A DNA stretch of 64,000 nucleotides from Ecdyonurus torrentis. Lineage: Eukaryota > Arthropoda > Insecta > Ephemeroptera > Heptageniidae. Shown one piece after another: positions 38,101-51,290 of this stretch; the stretch's first letter is position 1, and each line of letters begins with the position of its first letter. Position numbers and translations under genes: made by a program. Under the pieces are notes generated by a model. The model saw only the letters and a program-made list of their open reading frames with translations. It did not search any database and was not told the DNA's origin. The DNA is taken from positions 24,424,403 to 24,488,402 of the forward strand of contig OX439131.1 in the NCBI GenBank assembly GCA_949318235.1, read 5' to 3'.

Positions 38101-38992
38101 TAGATTTGGAGTCATGGAAAAAGTGCGCTCAGACAATGGATCACAATTCATCAGCGTTGTATGGCAGCGAGCGTGTAAGGTGATGGGAATTACACACAAA
38201 ACCATTGCTCCATACCGACCAAAAGGAAATCCCGCGGAGCGGACCATTAAGAATATTAAGCTAGTGATTAAGTCCATGATTAACAAACACGAGGAGTGGG
38301 ATCAACATCTACAAGTAGCAGCTTTTGCCTTACGAACAGCAGTTAACGAAACCACCGGTTTCTCGCCAGCCAAGTTAACATTTGGCCAAGAGTTAAATAG
38401 TCCGTTTGACGTTACTCGGGAACTCGATCCACTGTTTAAGGCAGATGGTTCGCGTAAAACAGAAATTGAAGTGCGAGTGGAGCAATTACAAGCCATGTTC
38501 CAGGAGCATGAGCAAATATGCAACAGAGCTAATGAGAATATTTCTAAAGCACATCAGGCACAGAGGCAACAGTACAATAAAGGCCGTAGGGAAATGACCT
38601 TTGAGGTGGGTGATGAGGTACTACGGAAGACTGTCCGTATAAGCTCCGCCGACAAAGGAATTGTCGCGTCATTATTACCTTCATATGAGGGTCCCTTTGT
38701 AATTTCGCGTCAAATTCAAGAAAACACCTTCGAGCTTAGAGACAGGATGGGTACACCGATGGGTGTAAGGAATGCAGATCAACTGAAGCCGTACTTTTTC
38801 CAGCCACAGTGGGCTAGAAATACTGACCAGCAAGAAGACAAGGAGGCGGGGTCCAGTGAATCAGCAAGCTCAGAGGATGAAGGAGAAATAGAAGAACAAA
38901 CTAGTCAGCAACAGCAGACTGAGTTACCTCAAACTTCTCATGGAAGACCGCGCAAAATACCGACTAAATATAATGATTTCGTGATGTATTAG
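35123..38992 (+). CDS. pol: Retrotransposon Pol polyprotein (1289 aa from first Met)
   Basis: Replication enzymes. It is expressed most likely by -1 frameshift from gag rather than from this Met. Aspartic protease with D-T-G at 56-58. Reverse transcriptase about 240-480 with the catalytic Y-I-D-D at 415-418. RNase H from about 555, with first acidic residue D564 in H-T-D-A-S and a later Y-T-D-H-S. Integrase: HHCC zinc finger about 877-918, catalytic D945, D1004, E1039, then a GPY/F-type module (Y-E-G-P-F) near 1190. D1004 to E1039 leaves 34 residues between, one fewer than canonical. All catalytic residues are present, with no stop or frameshift. The acidic C-terminal tail (D/E/S/Q-rich) precedes a stop 316 bp before the 3' LTR. 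Confidence 0.95.
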   Translation: MSPTNKQTGQGKQRRRYVSKRPIQGLVTKHPKRPYDNLDPLMNLKIFNSYYIALLDTGAKVSVMSRDVAQTLRARGAKWKRVEENLAVPGGILKVEARLKVHVSYYNGREMDTAYMNFMVLPNCCKDVILGLDFLNEKKVCINTSQRVFTMESNPPVPFAALPVHCCSSVEAIAYAKHACKDIEASTPIKQKFIDLIQRYYDLGLFSHEPGLVTIVQHEIRIKPGCEATSRLFRSRPMTPQKANCLYDYVNKQIKLGIMSDCEERGPFVSCPVMVAKKKLPAEDIFQLPSEEELSSSDMNKDGHTKDEDDVEYRVCGDFRFVNTVTEATPHTIPRIADIFRHIGTAKIFSSLDLKAGFNQIAIKKEHRHFTALVLPNTKRVQYNRMCFGLKGAPFTFQHCMDRVLGEDYLFCQTYIDDVVTFSRDVLSHYDALSTVLGKLYRVGFTINPDKVKIATTSIKLLGNVVEGGRMYPDPDKVKSIRNYPALRKVKDVQRFLGLMNFFRCYISNFAGMAKGITELLKKGKKWDWGPDQEQSFKMLKAALCETTNLTLPDFEKPFVIHTDASYEGLGGVIMQQHEEGLRPLAFASRTLRPAEKNYCVTELECLAVVYCCEKFKSYTGDSEFTIYTDHSALQSMLTMSDPTGRVKRWAMRLMGLNATVKHRPGSKMCVADALSRAPVDAESSSDEDSSPRDELFPIKDPPFIHRLKFEDAQEQPTAEDRGSSAPHLCALFPMEDEISAAAVFPVHVTVKFDPQLEPRSNHECYRCSINDHRVLGVRLPQEPTVRSIRQMEYAMALHPVEDLTWPTKWYQWRDHQQRDFQLLQAVESLPRHNQIRGRKQYFVDRRGVIKVAWEEDVELIVVPQHMRKLALQAMHDHRMAGHLGHKKTYDKLKRQYSWKNMEKDVKEFIRGCHVCQQVKASNSPPQGFMHSTIARRRNQCVSVDLIGPLIKTARGNQFVLVLVDDFTKYFEVYPLKGATAAKCADKLVEYCCRFGVMEKVRSDNGSQFISVVWQRACKVMGITHKTIAPYRPKGNPAERTIKNIKLVIKSMINKHEEWDQHLQVAAFALRTAVNETTGFSPAKLTFGQELNSPFDVTRELDPLFKADGSRKTEIEVRVEQLQAMFQEHEQICNRANENISKAHQAQRQQYNKGRREMTFEVGDEVLRKTVRISSADKGIVASLLPSYEGPFVISRQIQENTFELRDRMGTPMGVRNADQLKPYFFQPQWARNTDQQEDKEAGSSESASSEDEGEIEEQTSQQQQTELPQTSHGRPRKIPTKYNDFVMY

Positions 38993-39308
38993 AGGATAGG
39001 AATAAGGCAGGTTTACAAAAGAAAAAAAAAAAAAAAAAAAAAAACTTTTGAAAAACTCCCTTTTTTCAATGTCTTTTGGTACTGATGGGGATTTTGTTAT
39101 ATTTGGTGTGTATGTTTAAAATCATGTATAATTGTATTTTATATTTTAATTTGTATGTTAAATTGATCTTTTATACTGGTATAGCTTCACATTCATTATC
39201 AGGTACTTATAGTTGCATTATGTGTAATCATGTTATCATAAGAGGGAACTATTTGAATTTTTTTTTTTTTTCCTATTTTTTTTTGTTTTGCTTTCTAAGG
39301 GAAGGGTA
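38993..39308 (+). other. 3' untranslated part of the retrotransposon
   Basis: Non-coding, with an A tract (about 39022-39044) and T tracts near 39260-39288. No envelope-like frame. Ends with the polypurine tract. Confidence 0.8.
39297..39306 (+). other. Polypurine tract
   Basis: AAGGGAAGGG two bases before the 3' LTR, the expected plus-strand primer site. Confidence 0.8.
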
Positions 39309-40469
39309 TGTGACAAAATATTGTCTCAGAAGTAATATGTAAGATTTTGGGGGTTATTTTAGTAATATTAGTAGGCAAGTTCAACATCAAGGCGTCAGGA
39401 GTTTGTCGGGAAGCCGAGTGTCGGCATGGCAGTAGCGCTGGCGCGGGGTGTAGAGCGTAGCCAATCAAATCAAAGCATGGGATGCCGAGTGCGAGCAAAG
39501 TTAGTCGTGAATGCGCCATAGCCGAGACCAGTCGCTTGCTCTGCCTGCCGGCACACGCAGCCCATCTCAATTGGAAAAACATTTGTAGGAGCAAATGTAC
39601 GTATAAGCGCTCCGGGTTTAAAGAACAATACAAGCTCGTAACGCCCTGATGTTGATGAACCTTGCCGTGATAACTGGACATTCGGGGAAATTGATAAGTA
39701 TAGACGTGCCGAGGTGGTGAGGGAGCATTGTAAGATTACTGGCTGATGCATACCGCCATTATTATCTCACCCCCTCGTGTTTAGGAAGTAATAGGGCAGG
39801 AGAGCCTTAAAATTAAGTGAATTGAGTGTTAAATCTAATTAATAAAATAAACAATTATTAAAATACCAGTAATAAGTAAAGTGCCTTTGGATAATAAGAT
39901 GAAAAATGTATTTAACCATGTCTACCTCATAATAATTAAATAAAAATAATAATCTTTTATGTCTAATTAAATATCTCATTGTTGGAATGATCTGATTACC
40001 CTACCCTTAGAATAATAAGAAATATTATTAACATAAAAATAGTGTGTTTTTCAGAAGTCGAAAATATTCTGTAACCTTGGAAATTGGAGGACACGTGTCA
40101 AGGTCATGGGCAAGCGGAGACGACAACTAGAGCAGTGTTGCCAAGCGTCCTAGACGCTCGGTTGCCACATTGCTCTGAGTTAAGATTGCCTTGACCGTGT
40201 CTCGCGTATTCAAGGTTATAAAAATATACGCGGATGGTAACCTGTTCTGATCAAAGCAGGCCATTGTTTTAATTGCAATTACATAAAGAAATACAGCTAA
40301 GTAACAAAAAACTAAAGAAGTAATTGTACATTCCTCCAAGTTTTGGATAACTTCAGTATTATATTTATGTGAGATAAACATAATATTGGTGCATGACACC
40401 TGAGTCAAGGTAAAAAATAAACGATCAGAATAGGCGCTCACAAAGTAACGTGTGCCACCATTGGCGGCA
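39309..40469 (+). repeat. 3' LTR (1161 bp)
   Basis: Copy of 30409-31569 at a constant offset of 8900 bp. No difference was found on reading the two side by side. Confidence 0.97.
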
Positions 40470-40473
40470 GTAT
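40470..40473. repeat. Target-site duplication, right copy (GTAT)
   Basis: Matches 30405-30408 and marks the right boundary of the insertion. Confidence 0.85.
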
Positions 40474-40488
40474 AGAATATCATACATA

Positions 40489-40494
40489 AATAAA
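40489..40494 (+). terminator. Likely original poly(A) signal of the GAS1-like gene
   Basis: AATAAA only 16 bp after the insertion. With the element removed it would lie about 210 nt after the GAS1-like stop, a normal 3' UTR length. Now it is 10 kb away, behind two LTR poly(A) signals. Confidence 0.5.
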
Positions 40495-43400
40495 ACACAT
40501 TATTTACCATTTCTTGAAGATCGCAAAAAAAAAACAAAAAAAAAACAAAAAAAGGTTCCAAGGGTTGCATACGATTGATGAGCACATAAGATAATAAAGA
40601 AAGTCCATTATTCGTTTACGTTAATATTATAAGGCATAAAAACCGATGCACGCGGTATTGCTAAGCTCAATAAAGTGGTATAATATAATAAATATCAATG
40701 TTTACATGAACACAGCCTTGCATCAGTCTATTATTAAATTGCAAACAGGTGGCTGATGCACGCTTGCAAGCATAGTGATCTTTCAAGAGATATTTGATGT
40801 ACACCAAAGAGCGATTGCGCGTTATTTAATTGTGTATATATAGTTGCGCGTGGCTGGTATGGTGTGAGAACGAGCCGGCCGTTTGTTTGATGAGGGATTA
40901 GCGCGAGCTGCCGCGGCAGCAAAGCTATAGCTCTCATGTCAACATTAAGAGTCAATATTGACAGTAGTGCCGCCGCATTTGTTTAACACAAGCACACTCA
41001 ATTCTACAAACTAACAATGTGTGAACTTTTTTTTCTCTCTCTCTCTCTCTCTATAAACGTCATTATAGTTTTTTATTTCGAGATTTAAATAGCTGCAAAT
41101 AAATAAACATTCATAAAATAGAATGTTAACTGGAGTAGAATTAATGTCTCAATTATTTTAGCAACAAGAAAAAATGCCTTTCATTGCTGTAGTAATTTGT
41201 TTTATTATTACTTTTTTTTCCCCTATAAACATTTGTGACAGCCAAGTAATATATTTTTTTTTTAACGCAAACAGTAATAGTAATGAATCGAATAAAAAAT
41301 TAGGTAAAAGAAAGTATAAATTTATAACAATGTGAACATAAATATAAATATAGTCATTCTACAATAAATTCGACTTACTATAAATATTTGCAATTGTTGA
41401 TCCAGAAGTAAACATTAAATATGCACGTGATATTTATTAATTTTCTCGTGTTAACTTTTAAGAAAAATAAAAATCTTTGGGATTTTTTTTTCCTTTTTTG
41501 AAAATCAAGAAGCCAATGGCCTACGATCAAGTCATTATATTGTGTACGTAAACCAGTTGGTCTAATAAATACATCAGCAACAGAGCGGCGCGGGCGGGAG
41601 GAGGAGGATGAGGAGAAGGGAGGGGGGGGGGGGGGGGAGGGCAGGTGCACCAAGGAAGGTCTATGGTGCGTGACTCGGTCCATGTAATATAATGTCAATA
41701 TGGCAACATTGTTTGTTAGTTGGTCCAGCACTCTGACTAAGATGCTGCTAGCTGGAATACGAGATTATTGTCCCAAGCTGGAAAGAGAGAGAGAGCGCTT
41801 TGTAACTTTAACCAAAACACAAATACTTAGGATTTTTTATTATTATTATTTAATATAACCTCGAAATTTAATTCTTCAAGATACAATAATGCGCTCGCTC
41901 AAAAATACTGTATAAAGGTTGATAGTTTTCAGTTTTTTACCAGAGCTTTCAAAAACACTTTCAAACCAATAAAGTATCCGTACAGCATTGAAATAATTAA
42001 AAATGTACCCCAAATAACGTTTTCACAGAGAGAGAGAGAGAGAGGGAGGGAGGAAGGGAGATGAATAAAAATACTATAGGAGAGGGACGACAGATAGTGA
42101 AAAGACAAGGTGTCACATTTTTTAAAATATTAAAAGTCACAAGTTTTTATACAACAATTGTATACTGTATCTAAATAAATTATTATTTAACCATAAAACC
42201 TTAGTCATGGTTTTGGAATCAAATGGTATTCTCTCCTTATGGGAACTATAAAAATATTAACGTCACTACGTTTTTGTAAAGGGAAAATTTCGTCATCTGT
42301 TTATTATTATTATTTTATACTGTATGAGAGTGAAGTGTCAAGGCGTTTTGTATTTTTAAATGCTATATCAACCTACATAATTGTCTGATTGAGCTGACTC
42401 TATTTTATTATGTCTTAGTCCTATTCTGTTTGTATATGGCATGGAGTTTTCTGTGGTGTGTTGGTGGTACGGCGAACGTAAGTCAAGGAACTCTCTTGCA
42501 ATCCTCATACTCACTCGTTCTCCCTCCCTCGCTTTGGCTTACCGGCCACCTTGAAGGCTCAGCATGACCATTGATTGCTGCGCGATGTCTCAATTCTGTT
42601 TTTTTTTTTTTTTTTTTTAATTTTTTTTTTACTTCATTCCTCTCCGTTATTTTTTTATTTTTGGATAGTTTACATCCGCCCATATATTGGAATGTTATTC
42701 AAAATATTGCGGAAATAAGTAATATTATATATTCTCTGTTAATAGTTATATATTTTTAACTTTTACTTTCTTCTCTAAAAACATATGGTTTGTTTGTAAG
42801 ATCTCATTATTTTAGTCATTCATAATACCCATGTCGCTAAATTCTATTGTAATTTATCATTATGTCAGAGTCTAAAAGTTTATACAGATTGGAAATAGCT
42901 TTTCTTTACTCGTGTTATATAAGTAGGTTTGCATTTAAAATAAATAAAATTACAGCAATTTAACGACCAAATGAATTAATTAATAGTTTAATTGCGAGCT
43001 AGTGAGCGAGCGTATGCTGTACTGTAAGTTGTATACTACCTTTACTACACCACGTTTTTTTTAATTTAATTATTCATGTTCAGCTGTGACAATAAATCTT
43101 ATAAATCAAGTACAATGCTTAGACTACTCTGGCACCATCGGGCACCATCTAGCATGGCCATATTATATACTTTGCTATATGCCATGTGGCGCTGTATGCT
43201 GTGTAGATCAAGTTTCATTGTTGTCGCGGCGCCTCTATATACTTCTTAAAATAAGCCAACGTCATTGTTGCAAAAGAGATAAACTCATATATTATTATAT
43301 GGCTCAAGTATCCATTTTTTTATTCTCTATCTAATGAAAACATCATTATTTTAATATTCAAAAGTGTTAAAACTCATGTTAAACTTGATTTGATTTCAAT

Positions 43401-46400
43401 TTTGCAAGTATGACCTCTTGCATGGTGTATCACGCCTTTTTGATAATATAACATTGAGACAGAGGAGAGCATGGCTCTTATTTATATTACAACTTACATG
43501 GTACACAACACATACTTGATGATATATCCAATGTAAGCCCTCAAGGGAGGAGAAGGAGGAGGTGGAAGGCCACTTCATAAAGCCATGTGCTGATGTCCGC
43601 GTAGGCGTAAAGTAGTGTGAGTCAAGTCAAGACGTATGTAAAAAAGCGGTACTTCACTAGAGCGCAGGCTGCTGTTTCAGATTAGCAGTTCATGTGGCGC
43701 CAGGCGCAGTATTAAGTTGATATCGTCCTTTTATAAAAAAAAAAAAAAAAAATCTAATTTTTTTATATTATGAGACATTGATATTAAAAATACAAAGTTG
43801 ACCTTATATAGCATAACATATACAGCTCGTGAAATATATAATACGACTGACAAATTAAAAGTACTTTAATTAATTTCCAGAGATTCATATTTATTCATCA
43901 TAATAGAGTACCCCTGGAGAAAAAACATCGTCAATCGTTAATTTTACATTCTCTTAGGAATTTTCAAAATTAAGGTAAAACATTAAAATAAAGAATAAGA
44001 TCGTATAGAACAAATAATTTGATATTGACCATGAGCTGCATATGTATAGTTATTGGCCTGGTGACAATTATAAAAATTTATTTCGCTAAACAATACCAAC
44101 AATTAACTCCTGTCATGACCTTGCACGCTCTCTCTCTCTCACACACCATTACTGTTAGTTAACATTTTATTATTGTTAGTATCAGTTATTGACCTTTATC
44201 AATTGACTCTTGTTATATATTATAAGTAATTATCAATATGTTTTCTATATCTCTTTATTTTGTTCACAGTTTGGCAACGAGTAAAAATCACAATATTAGT
44301 TACGAAGATAAGAAAAAAGAAAAGGAAATTTTACACTCCACTTCGTGACCCTTTATATATACATAAACATATGGATATACGGTGCTACCTCGTCTGCCCA
44401 GTATTGTACTTACTTCACATGCTTTCAGTTTAGAAACTGAAAAATTCTACAAACTCATCATCTTCTAAACTACGGGGGGTCCACTCTACAATACAACATT
44501 GTGATGGACTTTCTTTTATTAATATTATTATATTTCGATTCATCACCCCCTCCCTCCCCCACCCCTTTCCCTCCCTTTGGCCTTACTATCTCAGGACTTT
44601 TTCAATCCCTCCAATTTTATTAAAAATAATTAGCTGGACTATATTTTTTTAATATGAAAGTGTCGCAAATGGCATTATTTAATTTTTGCTTTAATTTTAC
44701 TACATTTTTTTTAACACTATCATACAGGCAGCTTATATAATTTAAAAATTGATACTTGTCATTTTTATGGTCCATAGTTATTCATCATGGTATTCATACC
44801 AATAACTAGAAAATAGTACTATAATTTTTTTTTTTTTTTTTTTTTACAGTATTGTATAATTGAGTGTGAGTGACTAAAAATAAGTGATTTTTTTTATTGT
44901 TATTGTAAATTTCATACGAAACCATAGTTTTTCCCCCCGGTGACCAAAGACAATGTAAATAATAAAATATTTCAACTTTTATATATAATTATATATATAA
45001 AAAAATCTATGTAAATTTTAATGAACAAAAAAATGTAATTGTATTATGAATGTAATTTTAGAGTAGGTACTTGTTATAATACTCATGGTAAAATTTCTCA
45101 AGACTATTGAATCCAGTGACAATGGTTTTTATAGTTACTATATTATACTTAATTAATATTATTATGTTCAATTCAACCTAAAGGATAATAATCACAAAAT
45201 ATATCAATTTTATACTTATAACATAAGAATTATGATACACATCAAAGTGCCTAGGTTAAAAATATTAAATCATATTTTTTAACTTATCTAGTACAAATAA
45301 TTAAATTATAGTTAATTTATAATAATAATTACTCAAACATATAATAAGATTTTAATTCCAATAGTTTTATATTATACTGATGTATAGAAATAGAAACCAT
45401 CCATACGATAGAGTATAAGTGTGCGCGTGTTTTATATAGAGATTGAATAATATATTTATCTATCCAATATACAAGCCATCTTTTTCATTTAATCATAAAA
45501 ACATATTGATTATATATAATAATATTGAAATATACAGTATAAACCACAAAATACAGTCATATTATACATAAAAAAAAAACGACATCAATTTAAAAAAAAA
45601 ATTACTTTATTATTTCTTAGAAACAGTTTTTGTTGTTGTTAGTCTATATATCCCAGTGTGTATTATTTTTGTAATTGTATTTTGATTTTGTATATAATAA
45701 GTACAAAGTTAATTATGTTATTATATATATAAAAAAAAATTATTTAGAATTAAATAATAATAATAAAAAAGAAACAGAAAAATAAAGTTATTTGGTTTTC
45801 AAAATATAAATACATATATTTTTTTCTTTCAAAAATAATAATAGAAAACTGTATTCCTTCAGAGCTATTGTTCTAACCAAAATTTGAAATTACGATTTTA
45901 GGAAAAAAAAAATCAGTTTGTGACGTAACTTAACCACGTGATTTAGTATTCTATTGTGACGTCACCTAATAATATCTACCTGAGTTATATAGAATGCAGA
46001 AATACTTTCATGTAGTTTTTCATATACGTCAAAGTAAATTAAGAATGAAAGCCTGTGATGGTTAATTTCATTTAACAAATGAATTAAGACTAAAGGATAA
46101 TTTGTAAATTGAGTCAATTAAATTTAATTTCTAAGAGAAATAATTTATGTTATGGATTAATGTATATAATATTACATGTATTAAATAAGATATATATATA
46201 TAACGACACACATACAAAAAAAAAGTAAAGCATAATTACATACCTATATTATAATAACAGACTACTTTTATAGTATTTTTAACAAAATTATGTTAATTCA
46301 ACTACACATTATAATAATTATTGCTCTAGTGTCCTACATCTTGTGTGGCTAATATCTGGCTGAAGAAATATTCATTTATTTTCTACATAGTAGGTGTATG

Positions 46401-46541
46401 TTTTCTTTATAGAAAGAGAATGAAGAAAGAAAAAATATCATCGTCCTCAAGCTCGTGTGTAATAAAGCAACGTGCAAATTTGGATTGGCCCGCACACCTT
46501 GAAAGAAAAGGATGACTCGAGTTGAAGTAAATCTTTCAGCA
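40495..46541. other. Intergenic sequence, mostly AT-rich
   Basis: No gene recognised. Notable patches: 40850-40980 (GC-richer, with the palindrome GCTGCCGCGGCAGC), (TC)n at about 41035-41052, a G-rich stretch with a long G run at about 41620-41640, poly-T at about 42600-42618 and 44827-44845, and GC-richer patches at 43090-43250 and 43590-43720. Short frames here show no domains. Confidence 0.5.
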
Positions 46542-46825
46542 TTAGTGTATCACAAGAGCGCAGTCTCCTGAGTCAGGGAGGTTCATTAGGCTCTGTGACA
46601 TCGCTGCAGGCCCAATTTTATACAAAAGGGGACACACACCACCTTTAAGTTTATTGCGCAGGCGGATTTTGGTCCAGCGACGGCAACTGTGAGTGAGAGA
46701 GAGCGAGGCCGAAGAGAAGGCACAGATTTGAGTTGCGGCGGCGACTTGGGTGGTCCAGTGAACAGCAAGCAGGCGAGCGAGCCAAGCTATAGCGAGGAGC
46801 CGCCGCCGCCTGATACATAGAGAGA

Positions 46826-46898
<73 letters not shown>

Positions 46899-46960
46899 TA
46901 CGCCCGTTCGAAAGACCGCCCAACGATAGATACCACGAGCCAGAACTATGTCTAAAAAAA
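46542..46960. promoter_or_regulatory. GC/CpG-rich island with (GA)n, candidate promoter
   Basis: CpG-rich sequence (about 46660-46815, including GCCGCCGCCGCC) followed by (GA)n at about 46822-46895. Several overlapping frames are open on the minus strand, but none has a recognisable domain and their Leu-Ser runs come from the GA array. In insects such islands often mark promoters with GAGA elements. The gene it would serve is not visible. Confidence 0.3.
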
Positions 46961-47249
46961 TAGAGCAAATAGCCTTTGGTGATGATTGCATATTTGCGTC
47001 CTTTTAATAAAAAAAAATGTTTAAAAAAAATATAGTAAATAAGTGCAAATAAAAAATTGTGTTAACAAAAATTCTCGATTGGAAGCTCAAGAATGACGTT
47101 TGTTCTATTTATGGTCACATTTGATAATTATTATTTTTTAAATTCTAAATTTATAAAAATTCCACTGTCATTATGCATCAACAGAGTAACAGAGTGGACT
47201 TTTCGTAACACACAATTTATATATTATACTTCAACTTTGTGTCCATTGA

Positions 47250-47670
47250 TCTATTAAGTCCGATCCGGAAGTAAGTGTTTCCTTCCTAAGAATTATTTGT
47301 TTTATGAATGAGGTTTGTTATTAGTTCTTTTTAAGATTACACTGTTGTTATATTTTTACTTCACCTACGTAAGAATAACACTAGGACAGAGTGTAACAGG
47401 AATCGAGACAAAGAGATATCTACGTCCTTTTTTCTTCTTTTCTCTCGCTCTTCTCTCGCGGCGGCAGTGCGGCAAGATACGTCGTGTGTGGTACCTCTCT
47501 CTCTCTTCGACCAGCACAGAGGAGGCGGTGGCGGCGAGTCACGTGATCCCGTGACTATGGAAACGACTCACTCACTATCACTCTTTAAATTTATTCCCAC
47601 CCCAATCCACCCCCTTTTTAAATCTTACAAAGGATTTCTTAGTCAATCAAGGGTGGAGTGTGATAAATGG
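47250..47670. promoter_or_regulatory. Second GC-rich island with ETS- and E-box-like motifs
   Basis: Contains ATCCGGAAGT (ETS-like, about 47262), a CGCGGCGGCAGTGCGG patch (about 47457) and GAGTCACGTGATC (E-box of USF/MITF type, about 47537). Composition suggests a promoter or 5' exon. Overlapping short plus-strand frames are not recognisable. Confidence 0.25.
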
Positions 47671-48751
47671 GGCAAAGCAATATCCGTGTATAATCATAAT
47701 ATATGAAGACAAGCCCTTCTAGATTTTCAGTCATAAAATTTTTGAATGGGATAAATAATTTATAACAATCATTCAAATGCATTTTTTATGTATTTTTTTA
47801 TTATTTAAAATGTAGTCATAATATGGTTGGGTTGCAACCATAGGTTTCTAACACTGATATACGCTCAAATGATTTAGGTCTTGTTGGAATTGAGAGACGT
47901 GCCGTGAAACTTATTTCTATTTGTAAGATATTTTATTTAAGATAAATAATATAATGGCGAGAATAGTGTGATCAGATCTTACTGAAAAATTATAAAAACA
48001 TAAATATGCCTCCTTGTAATCACTTTTTTGACTCTAAAAATTACTAGATATGCAAGACATTCTAAAAGTATAATTGAGATATATTGATTTAATATACTGT
48101 ATAACTAAAATACAATACCTTTTCATGCTAGAAGACTATGTCGGGGGGGGGGGGGGGGGGGAGAGAGAGAGAGAGAGGAGGGATACAAATTAAAAATTTA
48201 ATTTTAAAATCTTAACATAAATGCTTGAACTTAACTGAAAAAAAGTCCAGTTTGCGATTTTAGTGTACCTTTAAAATATAAGAATTAAAATTGAGAAAAT
48301 AGTGATGACGTCACCAACGATGTACTAAATGATTGATGACCATAAAACATTATGTTCTCCTCCTCCTTCCTCGGTTTTATTTCTTAGCTCCCGCTTAACT
48401 TTTGGACCACTAACAGAGCATCCAATCCATCAGCCCCGGGGCTCTCTGGAACGCACACAGCATGAGTGGAACCAAAGTATGTAATCTCTTCAAACTCAAA
48501 CTATGTCAGATACCACAGGGAAGTTTTTTTTATTATTATTATTATTTTTTTTTTAATGTTATATATATCCAAATTTTAGCTCATTTGCTATTTTACTATT
48601 CTTTATTCTCTCATTTCAAACAAGAAGCCTCATCATATGTATAAACCATCTCAATATATTTACAGTAAATTATTATATCTATCACTCCATTATTTTATAG
48701 TTAAGTGATTCATCGTCCATATCATCAACTGTGGGAATGACACGATAGGCT
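47671..48751. other. AT-rich intergenic sequence
   Basis: No gene recognised. Includes a G run followed by GA repeats at about 48143-48176. Confidence 0.5.
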
Positions 48752-49063
48752 TTGATGTCACAAAATGCTACAAAAAGGGCATGGAAAAAATATCAGTTGA
48801 ACACCAAATGTCACGGTCCGTCAGTTGGCTTAGCTCTTGACTGGAGGGCATGCAGCTATAGCTCTACTTCAACGTGTACTGTTCCAAAGAAGCAAAAGGC
48901 AAGAAAAGTTGCGGCCATCGAACCGGAACCCTTGAAAACAAGCATTGTGCTTGATCAAGAGGTCTCTCATAGCCTTGGAAGGTTGCAACCTTTCTGTATG
49001 TATAGCGTAATGTCAATTGAAATAGTAATTTTTAAACTTCTAGCTCATTTAATTATTGAATAA
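48752..49063 (+). CDS. Unidentified 103-aa open frame
   Basis: An ATG-initiated frame in a GC-elevated patch with varied residue use, including a Lys-rich centre (P-K-K-Q-K-A-R-K). No domain, signal peptide or membrane segment is recognised, and no splice sites or polyadenylation signal confirm it. It may be an exon fragment, a degraded element or chance. Confidence 0.15.
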   Translation: MMSQNATKRAWKKYQLNTKCHGPSVGLALDWRACSYSSTSTCTVPKKQKARKVAAIEPEPLKTSIVLDQEVSHSLGRLQPFCMYSVMSIEIVIFKLLAHLIIE

Positions 49064-50658
<1,595 letters not shown>

Positions 50659-50762
50659 GCAGCTTTTATTGCCTAAATATTCTGAAAGAGGGCATCGTCC
50701 TGAATCGATTGAATGTGTGATTTTGCAACTTAAGATTTAATTAATAATTTACCTGAATGATT

Positions 50763-50764
50763 TG

Positions 50765-50835
<71 letters not shown>
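50763..50835. repeat. (TG)n microsatellite
   Basis: TG repeats with a single GG interruption near 50789. Confidence 0.95.
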
Positions 50836-50836
<1 letters not shown>

Positions 50837-51187
50837 TACTCTGTATGTGCCATGCATTTATTAGAAGAAGAAAAATAACGTTTTAGTTGATTAAAGTTAT
50901 TTTAGACCATATATATAAATAAATGTCGTCATGCGCATATATACAGAGTATATTATTATTATTTTTCTCCTCTTTTTTATACTCGGATAATAACAAATTA
51001 AAACATATATGCGGTGACGTAATGTTTTGTTTTTAATTTTTTTATTATCATTATTATTTATTATATAATATTTTAAAACATTTATTGCAACACTTATAAT
51101 AATATGAGTTAGAGATAGTATAATTATTCAACATTGCACCTTTTAAAGTATTATTTCAAATAGAATTTTCTCTGTTACTGTAGTAAT

Positions 51188-51189
51188 AT

Positions 51190-51279
<90 letters not shown>

Positions 51280-51290
51280 TTATATATACA
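51188..51290. repeat. (TA)n microsatellite
   Basis: About 100 bp of TA repeats followed by CACACATTTACACATACACACA. Confidence 0.9.

Larger units (their letters stand above)
30409..40469 (+). mobile_element. Intact Ty3/Gypsy LTR retrotransposon, 10,061 bp
   Basis: A complete element: 1161-bp direct LTRs exactly 8900 bp apart, beginning TG and ending CA, a 4-bp target duplication, a leader, uninterrupted gag and pol frames, and a polypurine tract. The Pol order protease, RT, RNase H, integrase places it in Ty3/Gypsy. There is no room for env (316 bp between pol and the 3' LTR), so it is not an errantivirus-type element. LTRs that look identical and open frames mean a recent insertion, possibly still competent. 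It lies in the same orientation as the GAS1-like gene, inside its 3' UTR. Confidence 0.97.

Noticed and set aside
38993..39308. Possible env gene after pol
   Set aside because: Only 316 bp remain before the 3' LTR, A/T-tract-rich and without an open frame.
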